NCBI RefSeq assembly: GCF_035653575.1
Contig: NZ_DASRBQ010000068.1
Location: 1-64,000, forward strand
Source: Actinocrinis sp035653575
GTDB lineage: Bacteria > Actinomycetota > Actinomycetes > Streptomycetales > Catenulisporaceae
Direction of reading: 5' to 3'
Length of the DNA: 64,000 nucleotides
The position numbers and the translations under genes were made by a program. The notes beneath the pieces were generated by a model. That model worked only from the letters and a program-made list of their open reading frames with translations. It searched no databases and was not told where the DNA came from. Of this stretch, positions 9,566 through 17,032 are shown piece after piece (the stretch's first letter is position 1; each line of letters opens with the position of its first letter).

Positions 9566-10149
9566 GGGCTCGCTTCGGTGTCCGGGCTGGGATTCGGGCA
9601 GACGGACACTTTCGAAGAACCCTGAGGCCGTGGTGAAGACCGGATGAGGAGGGGATGAGAATGTGCGAGGCCTGATGGGGCGCAGGGCGGAATGAAGCAG
9701 GTGCTACCGCCGCCGCTGCCCCGACCAACGCGGCGACTAACAGTGGCGCCGTTGCGTTCACGCGCCGCAGAACTCTTCCGCTCCCGCCCACTGTCATGCC
9801 CCCGTTACTCCATGCCAGCACATCGCCCGCAGCCGCTCGGCAGCCCTGGCTCAGGGTGCGTTCACAGTAGCACCCCAGCTCAGCGCGTATTTTGAACCTA
9901 TCGATCGATGATCAAGGGTGTGGCGGACACGGGCGGGCGTCTCAGCGACGACGGCGTCATACCGAGCCAGGGTCGCTCAGCCCGGCGCTCGCACAAAAAG
10001 TCCAGCGGGCCTGTCGGATCCAGGCGGGTGTCTTCGTAGTAACAGTGAACGGCGCTTGCTTAGGAAGCGCCGCGCAGGAAGACGATTACCGCGCCGAGCG
10101 GCTCCGCGCTGTCGGCTCAGGGCCATCACGTATTGAAGAGGACAGAACG
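9566..10149. other. Gene-free interval between GT39 and LLM oxidoreductase genes
   Basis: About 580 nt with no convincing coding region: the open frames here have biased Arg/Ser composition and no recognisable motif. It must hold the divergent promoters of the two flanking genes. One clean hairpin lies at 10051-10071 (GGCGCTT, 7-nt loop, AAGCGCC), 79 nt before the LLM start, which could be an attenuator or simply part of the leader. Confidence 0.5.
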
Positions 10150-10980
10150 ATGACCGATTCGATCGCAGCTAACAGGACGAGACCGTTCCGATTCGGGGTG
10201 GTTGCCCCGGTGCGGACTGACCTGTCGACATGGCGGGAGCGGGTGCGCCGCATCGCCGACAGCGGTTACAGCACGCTGCTGATGCCCGACGTCCCGCAAT
10301 GGCAGCCGGCACCCGGTCCCACGCTGGCGGTCGCCGCAACCCTCGCGGACCTGCGGGTGGGCACGTGGGTGTACGCCTCCCCGGTGCGCCCGCCGTGGAG
10401 CACCGCGTGGGAGGCGCACTCGCTGTCGCTGCTCACCGACGGGCGCTTCGAGATGGGCATCGGCACCGGCAGACCCGGCATCGAAGACCAACTGCGCGAA
10501 CTGGGACTGCCCGTCGTACCAGCAAGCGAGCGGCTGGGCCACGTGCGTGAAACCGTGACGGCGCTGCGCGCTCTCGACGGACCCGACCTGCACACCCCGG
10601 TCGCGATGGCCGTGCGCAGCGCGAAGGCCCGGGCGCTGGCCGCCGAGCTGGCGGACACGGTCACCTTCGTCCTGTCGCCGAGCGACTCCCGAGCCGACCT
10701 AGCGCGGCTGGTAGGCGAGTTCCACACCACCCGGGACGTCGAACTCGCGATGCACGTCTCGGTCATCGGCGACGGTGTCGCGCCGTTCATGACGCGCCCC
10801 GACACCGATCCCGCCGCGCTGCGCGCGATCGACTCACCGCTGCTCCTTCCGGACGACCCCGCGGCAGCCGCCGAGGAGATCCAGCGGCGACGCGAGGAGT
10901 TCGGCTTCTCCTACTTCATCTTCGGCGCAGACTTCGCCGACGCGCTCGCACCGGTCGTAGCCGAGCTGGCCGGACACTAG
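10150..10980 (+). CDS. LLM class flavin-dependent oxidoreductase
   Basis: 276 residues from ATG 10150, preceded by GAAGAGGA; the frame is open upstream but that part has no family similarity. Luciferase-like monooxygenase features are FRFGVVAP at the first strand, GYSTLLMPDVP, then LSLLTDGRFEMGIGTGRPGI, the loop that binds FMN or F420, and a C-terminal FGFSYFIFGAD strand. Actinomycete members of this length often use F420. Substrate cannot be inferred. It is followed by a convergent TetR gene and shows no operon partner. Confidence 0.85.
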   Translation: MTDSIAANRTRPFRFGVVAPVRTDLSTWRERVRRIADSGYSTLLMPDVPQWQPAPGPTLAVAATLADLRVGTWVYASPVRPPWSTAWEAHSLSLLTDGRFEMGIGTGRPGIEDQLRELGLPVVPASERLGHVRETVTALRALDGPDLHTPVAMAVRSAKARALAAELADTVTFVLSPSDSRADLARLVGEFHTTRDVELAMHVSVIGDGVAPFMTRPDTDPAALRAIDSPLLLPDDPAAAAEEIQRRREEFGFSYFIFGADFADALAPVVAELAGH

Positions 10981-11008
10981 GACCGCACGCCGGGGTCACA
11001 GTGCCCGG

Positions 11009-11737
11009 TCATGCAGCGGCGGCGAATGCCCGCAGCCCCGTGTCGATGAGTTCGGCGGCGCGGCGGACGTCGGCACTCACACGCTCATGGAGCAGTGTCG
11101 GCGCCGCTGCTTGACTCAGGTGCCGGCGCAGGCTGTCGGCCTGAACGCGCCAGAGCCCGAGCAGCGCCCTGGCCGCGATCTGCGGCTCGGGCTCGTCTGC
11201 GGTCATTCCCGCCCGCGCGGCCAGAACCCCGGCGGCGGCCACGGCGGACCGATCGGTCATGTCGGCCAGGTACGCGCGCAGCGCCGGGGTCGCCCGGATC
11301 AGGTCGCCGAATCTTCGGATCGCCTCGCGGCTCTCGTCGGCGTCGGTGTCGGCCTCGGCCTCGGCGTCGGCGTCGGCGTCGGCCGTAAGGCGGCCCGTCA
11401 GTGCGCTGAGTTCTCCGTCGAGGACGGTGAGGGTCGCTTGGACCGGCGTGAGGGCGCGGTCGGCGAGCGCGGTACACAGCGCGGTCAACGTGGTTTCGAG
11501 GCGGTCCATGACGAGGGCCTCTTTGACCGGGAAGTAGTTGAAGACGGTTTTCTCCGACACACCGCATACCGATGCGACCTGCGCCACCCGCACTGCGTCG
11601 AAGCCGTGCTCGAGGAACATCGCGGTCGCCGTATCGGAGAGCAGTTGACGCATCAGCCGCTTCTTGCGTTCGCGCAGTCCCTCGGCCGGCACGTGCGACA
11701 CCTCGAGAGTCGAGTCGGGCAACCGTCGTCCGTCCAT
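11009..11737 (-). CDS. TetR family transcriptional regulator
   Basis: 242 residues from ATG 11737 (GTG 11743 is an alternative). An N-terminal TetR helix-turn-helix is clear: LLSDTATAMFLEHGFDAVRV, then VASVCGVSEKTVFNYFPVKE. The C-terminal ligand-binding half contains an acidic run of Ala-Asp/Ala-Glu dipeptides coded by a hexanucleotide repeat. TAGGCT lies 6 nt before ATG 11737, so the mRNA may be leaderless. The gene is divergent from the SRPBCC gene, with a 30-bp imperfect palindrome between them that is probably its operator. Confidence 0.9.
   Translation of the reverse strand: MDGRRLPDSTLEVSHVPAEGLRERKKRLMRQLLSDTATAMFLEHGFDAVRVAQVASVCGVSEKTVFNYFPVKEALVMDRLETTLTALCTALADRALTPVQATLTVLDGELSALTGRLTADADADAEAEADTDADESREAIRRFGDLIRATPALRAYLADMTDRSAVAAAGVLAARAGMTADEPEPQIAARALLGLWRVQADSLRRHLSQAAAPTLLHERVSADVRRAAELIDTGLRAFAAAA
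11336..11383. repeat. Hexanucleotide tract inside the TetR gene
   Basis: Eight consecutive 6-nt units of the form GTCGGC or CTCGGC (plus strand), with one C-to-T change. On the coding strand they give alternating Ala and Asp/Glu codons. Changes in copy number would keep the frame and alter the length of an acidic linker. Confidence 0.8.
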
Positions 11738-11743
11738 GGACAC

Positions 11744-11788
11744 AGCCTAGCCTAGGTTTACAGTTGCTAAAAGTTTTCTGCGACTGTA
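11744..11788. promoter_or_regulatory. TetR operator and divergent promoter region
   Basis: An inverted repeat TACAGTTGC (11759-11767) and GCGACTGTA (11780-11788) flanks a 12-nt core; 22 of the 30 positions are palindromic. A TANNNT box (TAGGCT on the minus strand, 11749-11744) ends 6 nt before the TetR ATG. The palindrome lies between the TetR gene and the SRPBCC gene, where an autoregulatory TetR operator is expected. Confidence 0.65.
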
Positions 11789-11829
11789 GTTTTCTCGATG
11801 GGGACATCTAAGAGCCGCGAGGAGGCACC

Positions 11830-12309
11830 GTGAGCGAGTACCGCATCGTCCGCGAATATCAGCACCCGGTCATCACCGTCTGGCGTGCCCTGACGGACCC
11901 GGCCCTGATTCCACTGTGGACATCGACCGGACGGGGAGGGCGTCCCGAGGGGTTCAAGGCCGAGGCGGGCACCAAGTTCAGGTTCATCGGCAAGCCGTTC
12001 CCAGGCTGGGATGGCATCGTGCGGTGCGAGGTTCTGGACGCCGAGGAACCCACGCTGCTGCGCTACGACTGGCGCAACAAGGAGGCCGACGAGCCGAGTG
12101 TGGTCACGAACATGTTGGAAGCGATCCCCGGCGGCACCAGGCTGACATGGGAGCACACCGGGTTCCGCGGCATTGAGGGCGTGTTCATGTCGCGCCTGCT
12201 CGGGCGCGTGCGGCGCACAATGCTCGACGAGGGTCTGCCTCCCGTTCTCGCCGACATCGGCGAGGACGGCGCACTGCGCCCCGGCAGCACGCTACGGGCC
12301 AAGGGCTGA
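11830..12309 (+). CDS. SRPBCC (AHSA1-like) family protein
   Basis: 159 residues from GTG 11830 with GGAGG just upstream. The START/AHSA1 pattern is plain: IVREYQHPVITVWRALTDPA at the N-terminus, then LIPLWTS, FRFIGKPFPGWDGIVRCEVL and GGTRLTWEHTGF. Such proteins form a hydrophobic cavity and bind small lipophilic molecules or act as activators. It is the first gene to the right of the TetR operator and is followed by a broken nitroreductase and a VOC gene, consistent with a small TetR-controlled detoxification cluster. Confidence 0.85.
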   Translation: MSEYRIVREYQHPVITVWRALTDPALIPLWTSTGRGGRPEGFKAEAGTKFRFIGKPFPGWDGIVRCEVLDAEEPTLLRYDWRNKEADEPSVVTNMLEAIPGGTRLTWEHTGFRGIEGVFMSRLLGRVRRTMLDEGLPPVLADIGEDGALRPGSTLRAKG

Positions 12310-12313
12310 ACCA

Positions 12314-12469
12314 ATCGTGCGAGCTCGCAGCCGTGGCCGGCCGTGTGGCGTCCCGGCCGAACGCGAGACCCTCTGGCCCCAGGTGGTGCGCATCTTTCCG
12401 CTTTACGAGGAGTACGCGAAGAATACCGATCGGCAGATTCCCGTCGTACTGCTGACGCCGCAGGACTAA
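12314..12469 (+). pseudogene. C-terminal remnant of a deazaflavin-dependent nitroreductase (Ddn-like)
   Basis: The frame ending at TAA 12467-12469 reads ERETLWPQVVRIFPLYEEYA followed by KNTDRQIPVVLLTP, the usual C-terminal end of F420-dependent Ddn-type nitroreductases (LW..VV..YP.Y..Y...T.R.IPVV.L). The N-terminal two thirds with the F420-binding core are absent; the upstream bases belong to the SRPBCC gene. It is therefore a decayed gene inside the TetR-linked cluster. Confidence 0.6.
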
Positions 12470-12542
12470 GTCACCCACCCCGGCGTCGTCAGGCCCAGCC
12501 GGATCGACGCCGCGAACAGCGCGAACGCAGGGAGCAGACCTC

Positions 12543-12980
12543 ATGCCCATCAAGTTCGAGAACGTCGGCATCGCCGTGCGTGACATCGAGGAGACCATCG
12601 CCTTCTTCACCGACCTCGGGCTAAGCGTCCTCGGCCGCGACACGGTCAGCGGCGAGTGGGCCGACACCGCGGTCGGCCTCGACGGCAACCACGCGAAGAT
12701 TGCCGTGCTGCAGACACCGGACGGCAACGGGTGCATCGAGCTGTTCGAGTACATCCATCCCGATGCGATCGAAACGAACCCCACCCGGCCCAACGAGATC
12801 GGGATGCACCGCGTCGCCTTCTCGGTGGACAACCTCGACGAGGCCCTGGCGATCGCGGCCAGGCACGGCTGCCACCCGGTGCGCGGCGTGGCGAGGTATG
12901 AGAACGCTTACAAATTCACCTACATTCACGGCCCTAGCGGCATCCTCGTCATGCTCGCCGAAGCTCTGAACAAGGGCTGA
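12543..12980 (+). CDS. VOC family protein (glyoxalase / methylmalonyl-CoA epimerase-like)
   Basis: 145 residues with GGGAG before the start. Two beta-alpha-beta-beta-beta halves are visible: VGIAVRDIEETIAFFTDLGL ... GCIELFEYIHP and IGMHRVAFSVDNLDEALAIA ... GILVMLAEAL. The metal-ligand positions that can be seen are Glu in IELFEY, His in GMHRVAF and Glu in MLAEAL; the first usual ligand is replaced. Substrate unknown. It sits in the run SRPBCC, Ddn remnant, VOC, phosphotransferase. Confidence 0.85.
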   Translation: MPIKFENVGIAVRDIEETIAFFTDLGLSVLGRDTVSGEWADTAVGLDGNHAKIAVLQTPDGNGCIELFEYIHPDAIETNPTRPNEIGMHRVAFSVDNLDEALAIAARHGCHPVRGVARYENAYKFTYIHGPSGILVMLAEALNKG

Positions 12981-13045
12981 ACCCGAACATCCTGGTCGCC
13001 GAATGCGCCCGCCCCGCGGACGTGCCAGACGCAGAGCCGTCGACA

Positions 13046-13963
13046 ATGGACATCGTGGAGATCCCCGCTCGGTTCGTGGCAACGACGCTTGAGAGCAAGG
13101 GCGAGGCGGCGCGATCGTGGCTCGCCGAGCTGCCCGGCATCATCGAGGACTGCGTTGACCTGTGGGCACTGACCCTGGATGGGCCGGTGTGGCATGGCTT
13201 CATGGGCGTCGCGCTGCCGGCGCGCCTGGTGGGCGGCGAATCCGTCGTGCTGAAGGTGTCCTGGGTCGACGAGCAGACCCGGTGGGAACCGGTGGCACTG
13301 GCAGCCTGGAACGGCGGGGGAGCGGTGCGGCTGCTCGCGCGCGACGACACCCACGGTGCCATGCTGCTCGAGCGGCTGGACCCTTCCCGCACGGTACGCG
13401 AGCTTGAGGGGACGGATGCTGCCGTCGCCCTCGGGCAGGTGTGTCGGCGCTTGGCGATCCCGGCTCCGCCCGATACCGAACTGCCCCGGGTATGCGACCT
13501 GGCTAATCGGTGGGAGCAGGAGCTACCGCAGACCTGGGAGCGGCTGGGTAGGCCGCTTACCCGCTCAATACTCGAATCCGTGGTGGCGACGTGCCGTGAG
13601 CTGGGTGCGGACCAGCCCGACACGCTCTTGCACGGCGACCTGGTCTTCGACAACATTCTGCGGGCCGAGCGCGAGCCCTGGCTGGTGATCGATCCCCAGG
13701 GCCTTCGGGGTGAGCCGGCGTTCGACGGCGCTCAGTTCCTCGGCAACCGCTGGTCGGACCACGCCGCCTGCGGCGACATCGGCGCCTCGGTACGGCGCCG
13801 CCTGGCCGCATTCGCCGATGGCGCGCAGGTCGAGTACGAGCGGGCGCGTCGCTGGGCGGTGGCGCGGCTTACCGTCGACGCGCTGTGGTGCCGCGAACAC
13901 CAGGCCGACGCGGTCGCCTATGTCGACACGATGATCGAAGCCCTGGGCATACCAGGCCGATAA
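13046..13963 (+). CDS. Aminoglycoside/hydroxyurea phosphotransferase-like kinase (APH(6)/hur family)
   Basis: 305 residues from ATG 13046 (GTG 13022 is in frame). Kinase motifs are complete: SVVLKVSW with the ATP-binding Lys, the catalytic loop LLHGDLVFDNIL with D198, and LVIDPQGLRGEPAFDGAQFL with D216 as metal ligand. The VIDPQG-GEP-FD signature matches the family of streptomycin 6-kinase and hydroxyurea phosphotransferase. In actinomycetes such genes may confer self-resistance or act on other small molecules; resistance is not proven. Probably the last gene of the TetR-linked cluster. Confidence 0.8.
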   Translation: MDIVEIPARFVATTLESKGEAARSWLAELPGIIEDCVDLWALTLDGPVWHGFMGVALPARLVGGESVVLKVSWVDEQTRWEPVALAAWNGGGAVRLLARDDTHGAMLLERLDPSRTVRELEGTDAAVALGQVCRRLAIPAPPDTELPRVCDLANRWEQELPQTWERLGRPLTRSILESVVATCRELGADQPDTLLHGDLVFDNILRAEREPWLVIDPQGLRGEPAFDGAQFLGNRWSDHAACGDIGASVRRRLAAFADGAQVEYERARRWAVARLTVDALWCREHQADAVAYVDTMIEALGIPGR

Positions 13964-14064
13964 ACCTAACGGGCGCCCCGCCGTGGTCGCTCGCGACAGC
14001 GATTGGCCAGGCGGCGGCTACAACGTCGACGGACCTCCGTTGAGCGGATCAACCTCCTGAGCTA

Positions 14065-14313
14065 TCAAGCGACGGGCGGCCAGCCCCGGTGCTGCACAAT
14101 CCGGTGGCCGAGAACCGTCATCGTGATCGCGTCCTTGGCAGCGCACGTCCGCATCCGCTCCAGCGCCTGGCCAGGGCTGATCCCTTCGCGCTCAGCCAGC
14201 ACGCCCGCGGCCACTTGCACTGCGATCGAGTTCTCGTCTTCGTGCTCGACCTCGCCTGGGGTGTCAGGGCGAGCGCGCTGGCGCGCGAACACGGAGGCCT
14301 GCTGGAGGTCCAT
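14065..14313 (-). CDS. Short ANTAR-domain protein
   Basis: 82 residues. After 28 polar residues the rest is an ANTAR RNA-binding domain: AVQVAAGVLAEREGISPGQA followed by LERMRTCAAKDAITMTVLGH. ANTAR domains bind paired hairpins and prevent transcription termination. The usual sensor domain (GAF or receiver) is missing. Its ATG begins in the base after the stop codon of the STAS gene (TGAATG), so the two are probably translated together. It may be a complete minimal protein or a truncated relic. Confidence 0.55.
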   Translation of the reverse strand: MDLQQASVFARQRARPDTPGEVEHEDENSIAVQVAAGVLAEREGISPGQALERMRTCAAKDAITMTVLGHRIVQHRGWPPVA

Positions 14314-14688
14314 TCAGGTGCTCGGGGGGATCGAGATCCTCGGCCGCACGCCGTCCGGCGTGCGGATCAAGCCGCGATCCGCGCGCGAGAGATCGGCCCC
14401 CAGCACGTCGATGACCCGGCCGACCACAGGTGAGGCAGTCAGGCGTAAACGCACGCGCGCGGCCTGCGCCGCATCAGCGGCAGCCAGCAGCGCGCGCAGC
14501 GCTGAGACGTCGAAGAACCGCACGCCGCTCAGGTCCACCACGAGTTCGCAGCCGCGTCGCGTCGCCGCGACCGCGGTGAGCAGCGCCTTCTCGAAGGTCG
14601 AGCAGTTAGTCAGGTCAAGCTCACCGGTGACGGTCACAACCCGCTCGTCACCGACCATAGACGTGCCGAAGGAGACAGGAGAATCCAT
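14314..14688 (-). CDS. STAS domain protein (anti-sigma factor antagonist-like)
   Basis: 124 residues from the ATG at 14688 (a longer frame to 14772 adds an Arg-rich stretch without similarity). The STAS fold is clear: VVTVTGELDLTNCSTFEKAL, then CELVVDLSGVRFFDVSALRA, where the Ser of DVSALRA is at the site phosphorylated in SpoIIAA-type antagonists. Partner would be an anti-sigma kinase, not present here. Directly joined to the ANTAR gene. Confidence 0.85.
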   Translation of the reverse strand: MDSPVSFGTSMVGDERVVTVTGELDLTNCSTFEKALLTAVAATRRGCELVVDLSGVRFFDVSALRALLAAADAAQAARVRLRLTASPVVGRVIDVLGADLSRADRGLIRTPDGVRPRISIPPST

Positions 14689-14857
14689 TGGTGCCGCTCT
14701 CGTCCGCCACATGCCGACCGCCTGATGCGATCTACGTGGACCGGAACGCCGAGCTGCGGCAAACGCCAGCACGACACCCTGGCTCGCGATTCATGCGAAT
14801 ACCTCTACCGTCTCACCGAATCGCCCGGCGTCAAACCCGCAGAAGAAGGCCGGCGCC

Positions 14858-15562
14858 TCAATGGCCAGCGAGACGCCGATCGGCGGGTCGCGGATCAGAG
14901 TGTGTCGTCACCTTCTCGACGTCGGGAAGTCGCCGGTCTGTCGCGGAGGCGGGAATCAATCGGGTCACCGCGCTCGGCATCGGCCCGACTGTGAATACGT
15001 ACACTGAGCCATTGATCCTGGTGGCGGTGAACGAGGCTTCGTGGGGGACCTCCCGCGGCATGGCGATCGCGTGGTGCCCGGGTTCGAGCCGCCTGTCGAA
15101 CACCACCGTGTGCGTGCTGCGGGGCTCGGGAGGCTGCAAGGAGGTAGCCCACCACGCCTCGACGGTCGCTCGGGCCGCCGCGTCGAGCGTGATCAGCACT
15201 GATCGCCGGGAGTCGTCGTAGGTCACCTTCGTTCGCGCGGGTGTGTCGGTGGTGGTGACGGCTTCGACCTGAGCCGCGATCAGCCCTGCGATGCCACTGA
15301 GCCCCTGGACGAAAGTCACTGCCGGATTGAGCGCGGACACCTGACCGCGAAGGCGCTCTTTCGTGTCTGTCGGGACCATGCCGCCGAAGACGAGGATGTC
15401 GATCTGCCTTACGTCATAGTCGCTCAAGACGTCGTCGAACTGGTTTGTGGCGTTCGCTTCGTAGCCCCTGCTGCGCAGGATGTCCACTGCTTCGAGCAGT
15501 ACGTTCGGGCTGCGGCCGACGATCAGCACGCGCTTGGTGTCGTGGGTGGCGGCGGTGTTCAT
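14858..15562 (-). CDS. Pseudo-receiver-like protein of unknown function
   Basis: 234 residues from ATG 15562 (MNTAATHD). The first 110 residues look like a Rossmann or receiver fold: KRVLIVGRSPNVLLEAVDIL, then DVRQIDILVFGGMVPTDTKE. The residue where a response regulator has its phospho-Asp is Gly, so it would be a pseudo-receiver. The second half (VTYDDSRRSVLITLDAAARA, SVYVFTVGPMP) resembles nothing I recognise. It is divergent from a MarR gene with three repeat operators between them, so it is probably the MarR target. Confidence 0.55.
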   Translation of the reverse strand: MNTAATHDTKRVLIVGRSPNVLLEAVDILRSRGYEANATNQFDDVLSDYDVRQIDILVFGGMVPTDTKERLRGQVSALNPAVTFVQGLSGIAGLIAAQVEAVTTTDTPARTKVTYDDSRRSVLITLDAAARATVEAWWATSLQPPEPRSTHTVVFDRRLEPGHHAIAMPREVPHEASFTATRINGSVYVFTVGPMPSAVTRLIPASATDRRLPDVEKVTTHSDPRPADRRLAGH

Positions 15563-15608
15563 GGGCTCTCCCGTGGTGGTCGCTGGATGGATGGAGTGCG
15601 AAAGTAAT

Positions 15609-15674
15609 GTTGGCCCAACCAATGTTGGTGCTGCCAACGTAACATGTGTTGGCCGCGCCAACAACTGTTAGCCT
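15609..15674. promoter_or_regulatory. Three tandem palindromic operators and -10 box for the MarR gene
   Basis: Three sites share GTTGG...CCAAC: GTTGGCCCAAC (15609-15619), GTTGGTGCTGCCAAC (15624-15638) and GTTGGCCGCGCCAAC (15648-15662). TAGCCT at 15669-15674 ends 6 nt before the MarR ATG, so site 3 covers the region just upstream of the -10 box. Likely bound by the MarR protein itself. Confidence 0.7.
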
Positions 15675-15680
15675 GGGGTC

Positions 15681-16145
15681 ATGCCGCTCAGTCCCCACCA
15701 GTTCGACCGCACCCCGGACCGCATCACAAACCGGCCGACCTGGCTCATCAGCCGAGCCTTCGCCCGCTCCTCGGCAATACTCTCGGCGGGCTTCGAGCAG
15801 CACGGGGACGGGCTGCGCGGCTATCATTACCGCCTTCTGGCCGCGCTCGAGCAGTGGGGCCCGGCCAGCCAGACCGACCTCGGGCGCACCACGGGGATCG
15901 ACCGCAGCGATGTGACTGCTGCCCTGACCGAACTTGAAGCACGCCATCTCATCGAGCGCCGGGCCGACCCGCAGAACAAACGACGGAACATTGTCACGAT
16001 CACCCCCGGCGGCATCAGCGAGCTCGCTGCGCTCGACGCGGTCGTCAACAAGGCCCAGGATGACCTGCTCGCGCCGCTCACGCAGGCGCAGCGGCATCAG
16101 CTCGTCGAACTGCTCACGCGAATTCTGGAACCGACCGACCCATGA
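15681..16145 (+). CDS. MarR family transcriptional regulator
   Basis: 154 residues. The winged helix is typical: LRGYHYRLLAALEQWGPASQ, TDLGRTTGIDRSDVTAALTE, then the wing with RRADPQNKRRNIVTITPGG, and a C-terminal dimerisation helix (LTQAQRHQLVELLTRIL). No Shine-Dalgarno is visible and a TANNNT box ends 6 nt upstream, so translation is probably leaderless. Divergent from the pseudo-receiver gene and surrounded by its likely operators. Confidence 0.9.
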   Translation: MPLSPHQFDRTPDRITNRPTWLISRAFARSSAILSAGFEQHGDGLRGYHYRLLAALEQWGPASQTDLGRTTGIDRSDVTAALTELEARHLIERRADPQNKRRNIVTITPGGISELAALDAVVNKAQDDLLAPLTQAQRHQLVELLTRILEPTDP

Positions 16146-16285
16146 CCGCCGTCCGCTTCGCAGCCGCGACGCCGGCCGGCGCGCCGCGGACTGGTGCCGC
16201 CCGAACGAGGTAGCCGACGCACGCACAATTGCAGCTTCCGCAGGACACACTCGTGCAGGTTCGGAGTGTCAGAACCAACGTGGGC

Positions 16286-16314
16286 ATGACTCGCTCGGTA
16301 TCAGTGCCTAGCAT
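16286..16314 (+). promoter_or_regulatory. Promoter of a probably leaderless gene
   Basis: ATGACT (16286-16291) and TAGCAT (16309-16314) are spaced by 17 nt, and the GTG start at 16321 follows 6 nt after the -10 box with no ribosome site between them. Confidence 0.45.
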
Positions 16315-16320
16315 CCTGCT

Positions 16321-16941
16321 GTGACGAACGCATCAAGCGCCCCCGGCGATCTCGTGCTGTGGCAGGGATGGGAGCCGCGGCGCGCTGTCGACCTTGAGCA
16401 GGTCATCTCCCTGCTGGCAGCCCCGGGGCACCGGGGCGAGCTGTTTGTCCTCGACGGCGTTGCCGCTCGCGGGTTTCGCCCGCCGCGACTGTTGACCGTC
16501 ACACCGGTCGTGAACGCGACCACGCTGGAGGACGAAGCGCCGGATGAGCTGCGCCGGGTGTGGGCGGTGACCTACCGCCAGATCGCCGAGACCGCCCCGC
16601 GGCAATCCCTGCCACACGCGATCTACCTGCTGGGCGTGAACCCGCCCGACGGGCTCTCAGCACAAGAGCTCGCCGAGTTCAACGCCTTCTACACCGACGT
16701 ACACCTTCGCGAGGTCGCCGAGCGGCGCCATGCGCTACGAGCCGTCAGATACGAGCGGGTCGAGGAGATCAAACCGCCGTACCCGTCGGCGCCGTCCTAT
16801 CTCGCCGCCTACGAACTCGACGAGACCTCGGCGGCCGTGCGCAGGCACACCGGACCCGCCTACAGTCCGGGTCCCACCGTCTGGCAGCGACACACCACAC
16901 CGTGGCGGCTGTGGTACATCCTGCGTTCGAGCGCTGCTTGA
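16321..16941 (+). CDS. EthD-like dimeric alpha/beta-barrel protein, function unknown
   Basis: 206 residues from GTG 16321. The middle contains FNAFYTDVHLREVAERRHAL followed by RAVRYERVE, the N-F-Y-x-D-x-H pattern of EthD/ferredoxin-like dimeric barrels that degrade or bind small aromatic molecules; the C-terminal strand is SYLAAYELDE. The N-terminal third (LVLWQGWEPRRAVDLEQVIS) may be a second, diverged copy of the fold. No obvious cofactor site. It stands alone between the MarR gene and the SnoaL/PadR pair. Real gene with low functional certainty. Confidence 0.6.
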   Translation: MTNASSAPGDLVLWQGWEPRRAVDLEQVISLLAAPGHRGELFVLDGVAARGFRPPRLLTVTPVVNATTLEDEAPDELRRVWAVTYRQIAETAPRQSLPHAIYLLGVNPPDGLSAQELAEFNAFYTDVHLREVAERRHALRAVRYERVEEIKPPYPSAPSYLAAYELDETSAAVRRHTGPAYSPGPTVWQRHTTPWRLWYILRSSAA

Positions 16942-17032
16942 TCGGCGCCTCAGAAGCTGGACAATCGGCGCTCGTGCGCCTAGCGTCGCTGGCGTCACAT
17001 ATACAAAAAATTGAGTAGATGGGGTGGTCGGG

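Noticed and set aside
9892..10149. N-terminal extension of the LLM oxidoreductase frame
   Set aside because: The 86 extra codons show no family similarity and a good start with a purine-rich site exists at 10150.
11336..11383. CRISPR-like or satellite repeat
   Set aside because: It is a short coding hexanucleotide tract without spacers.
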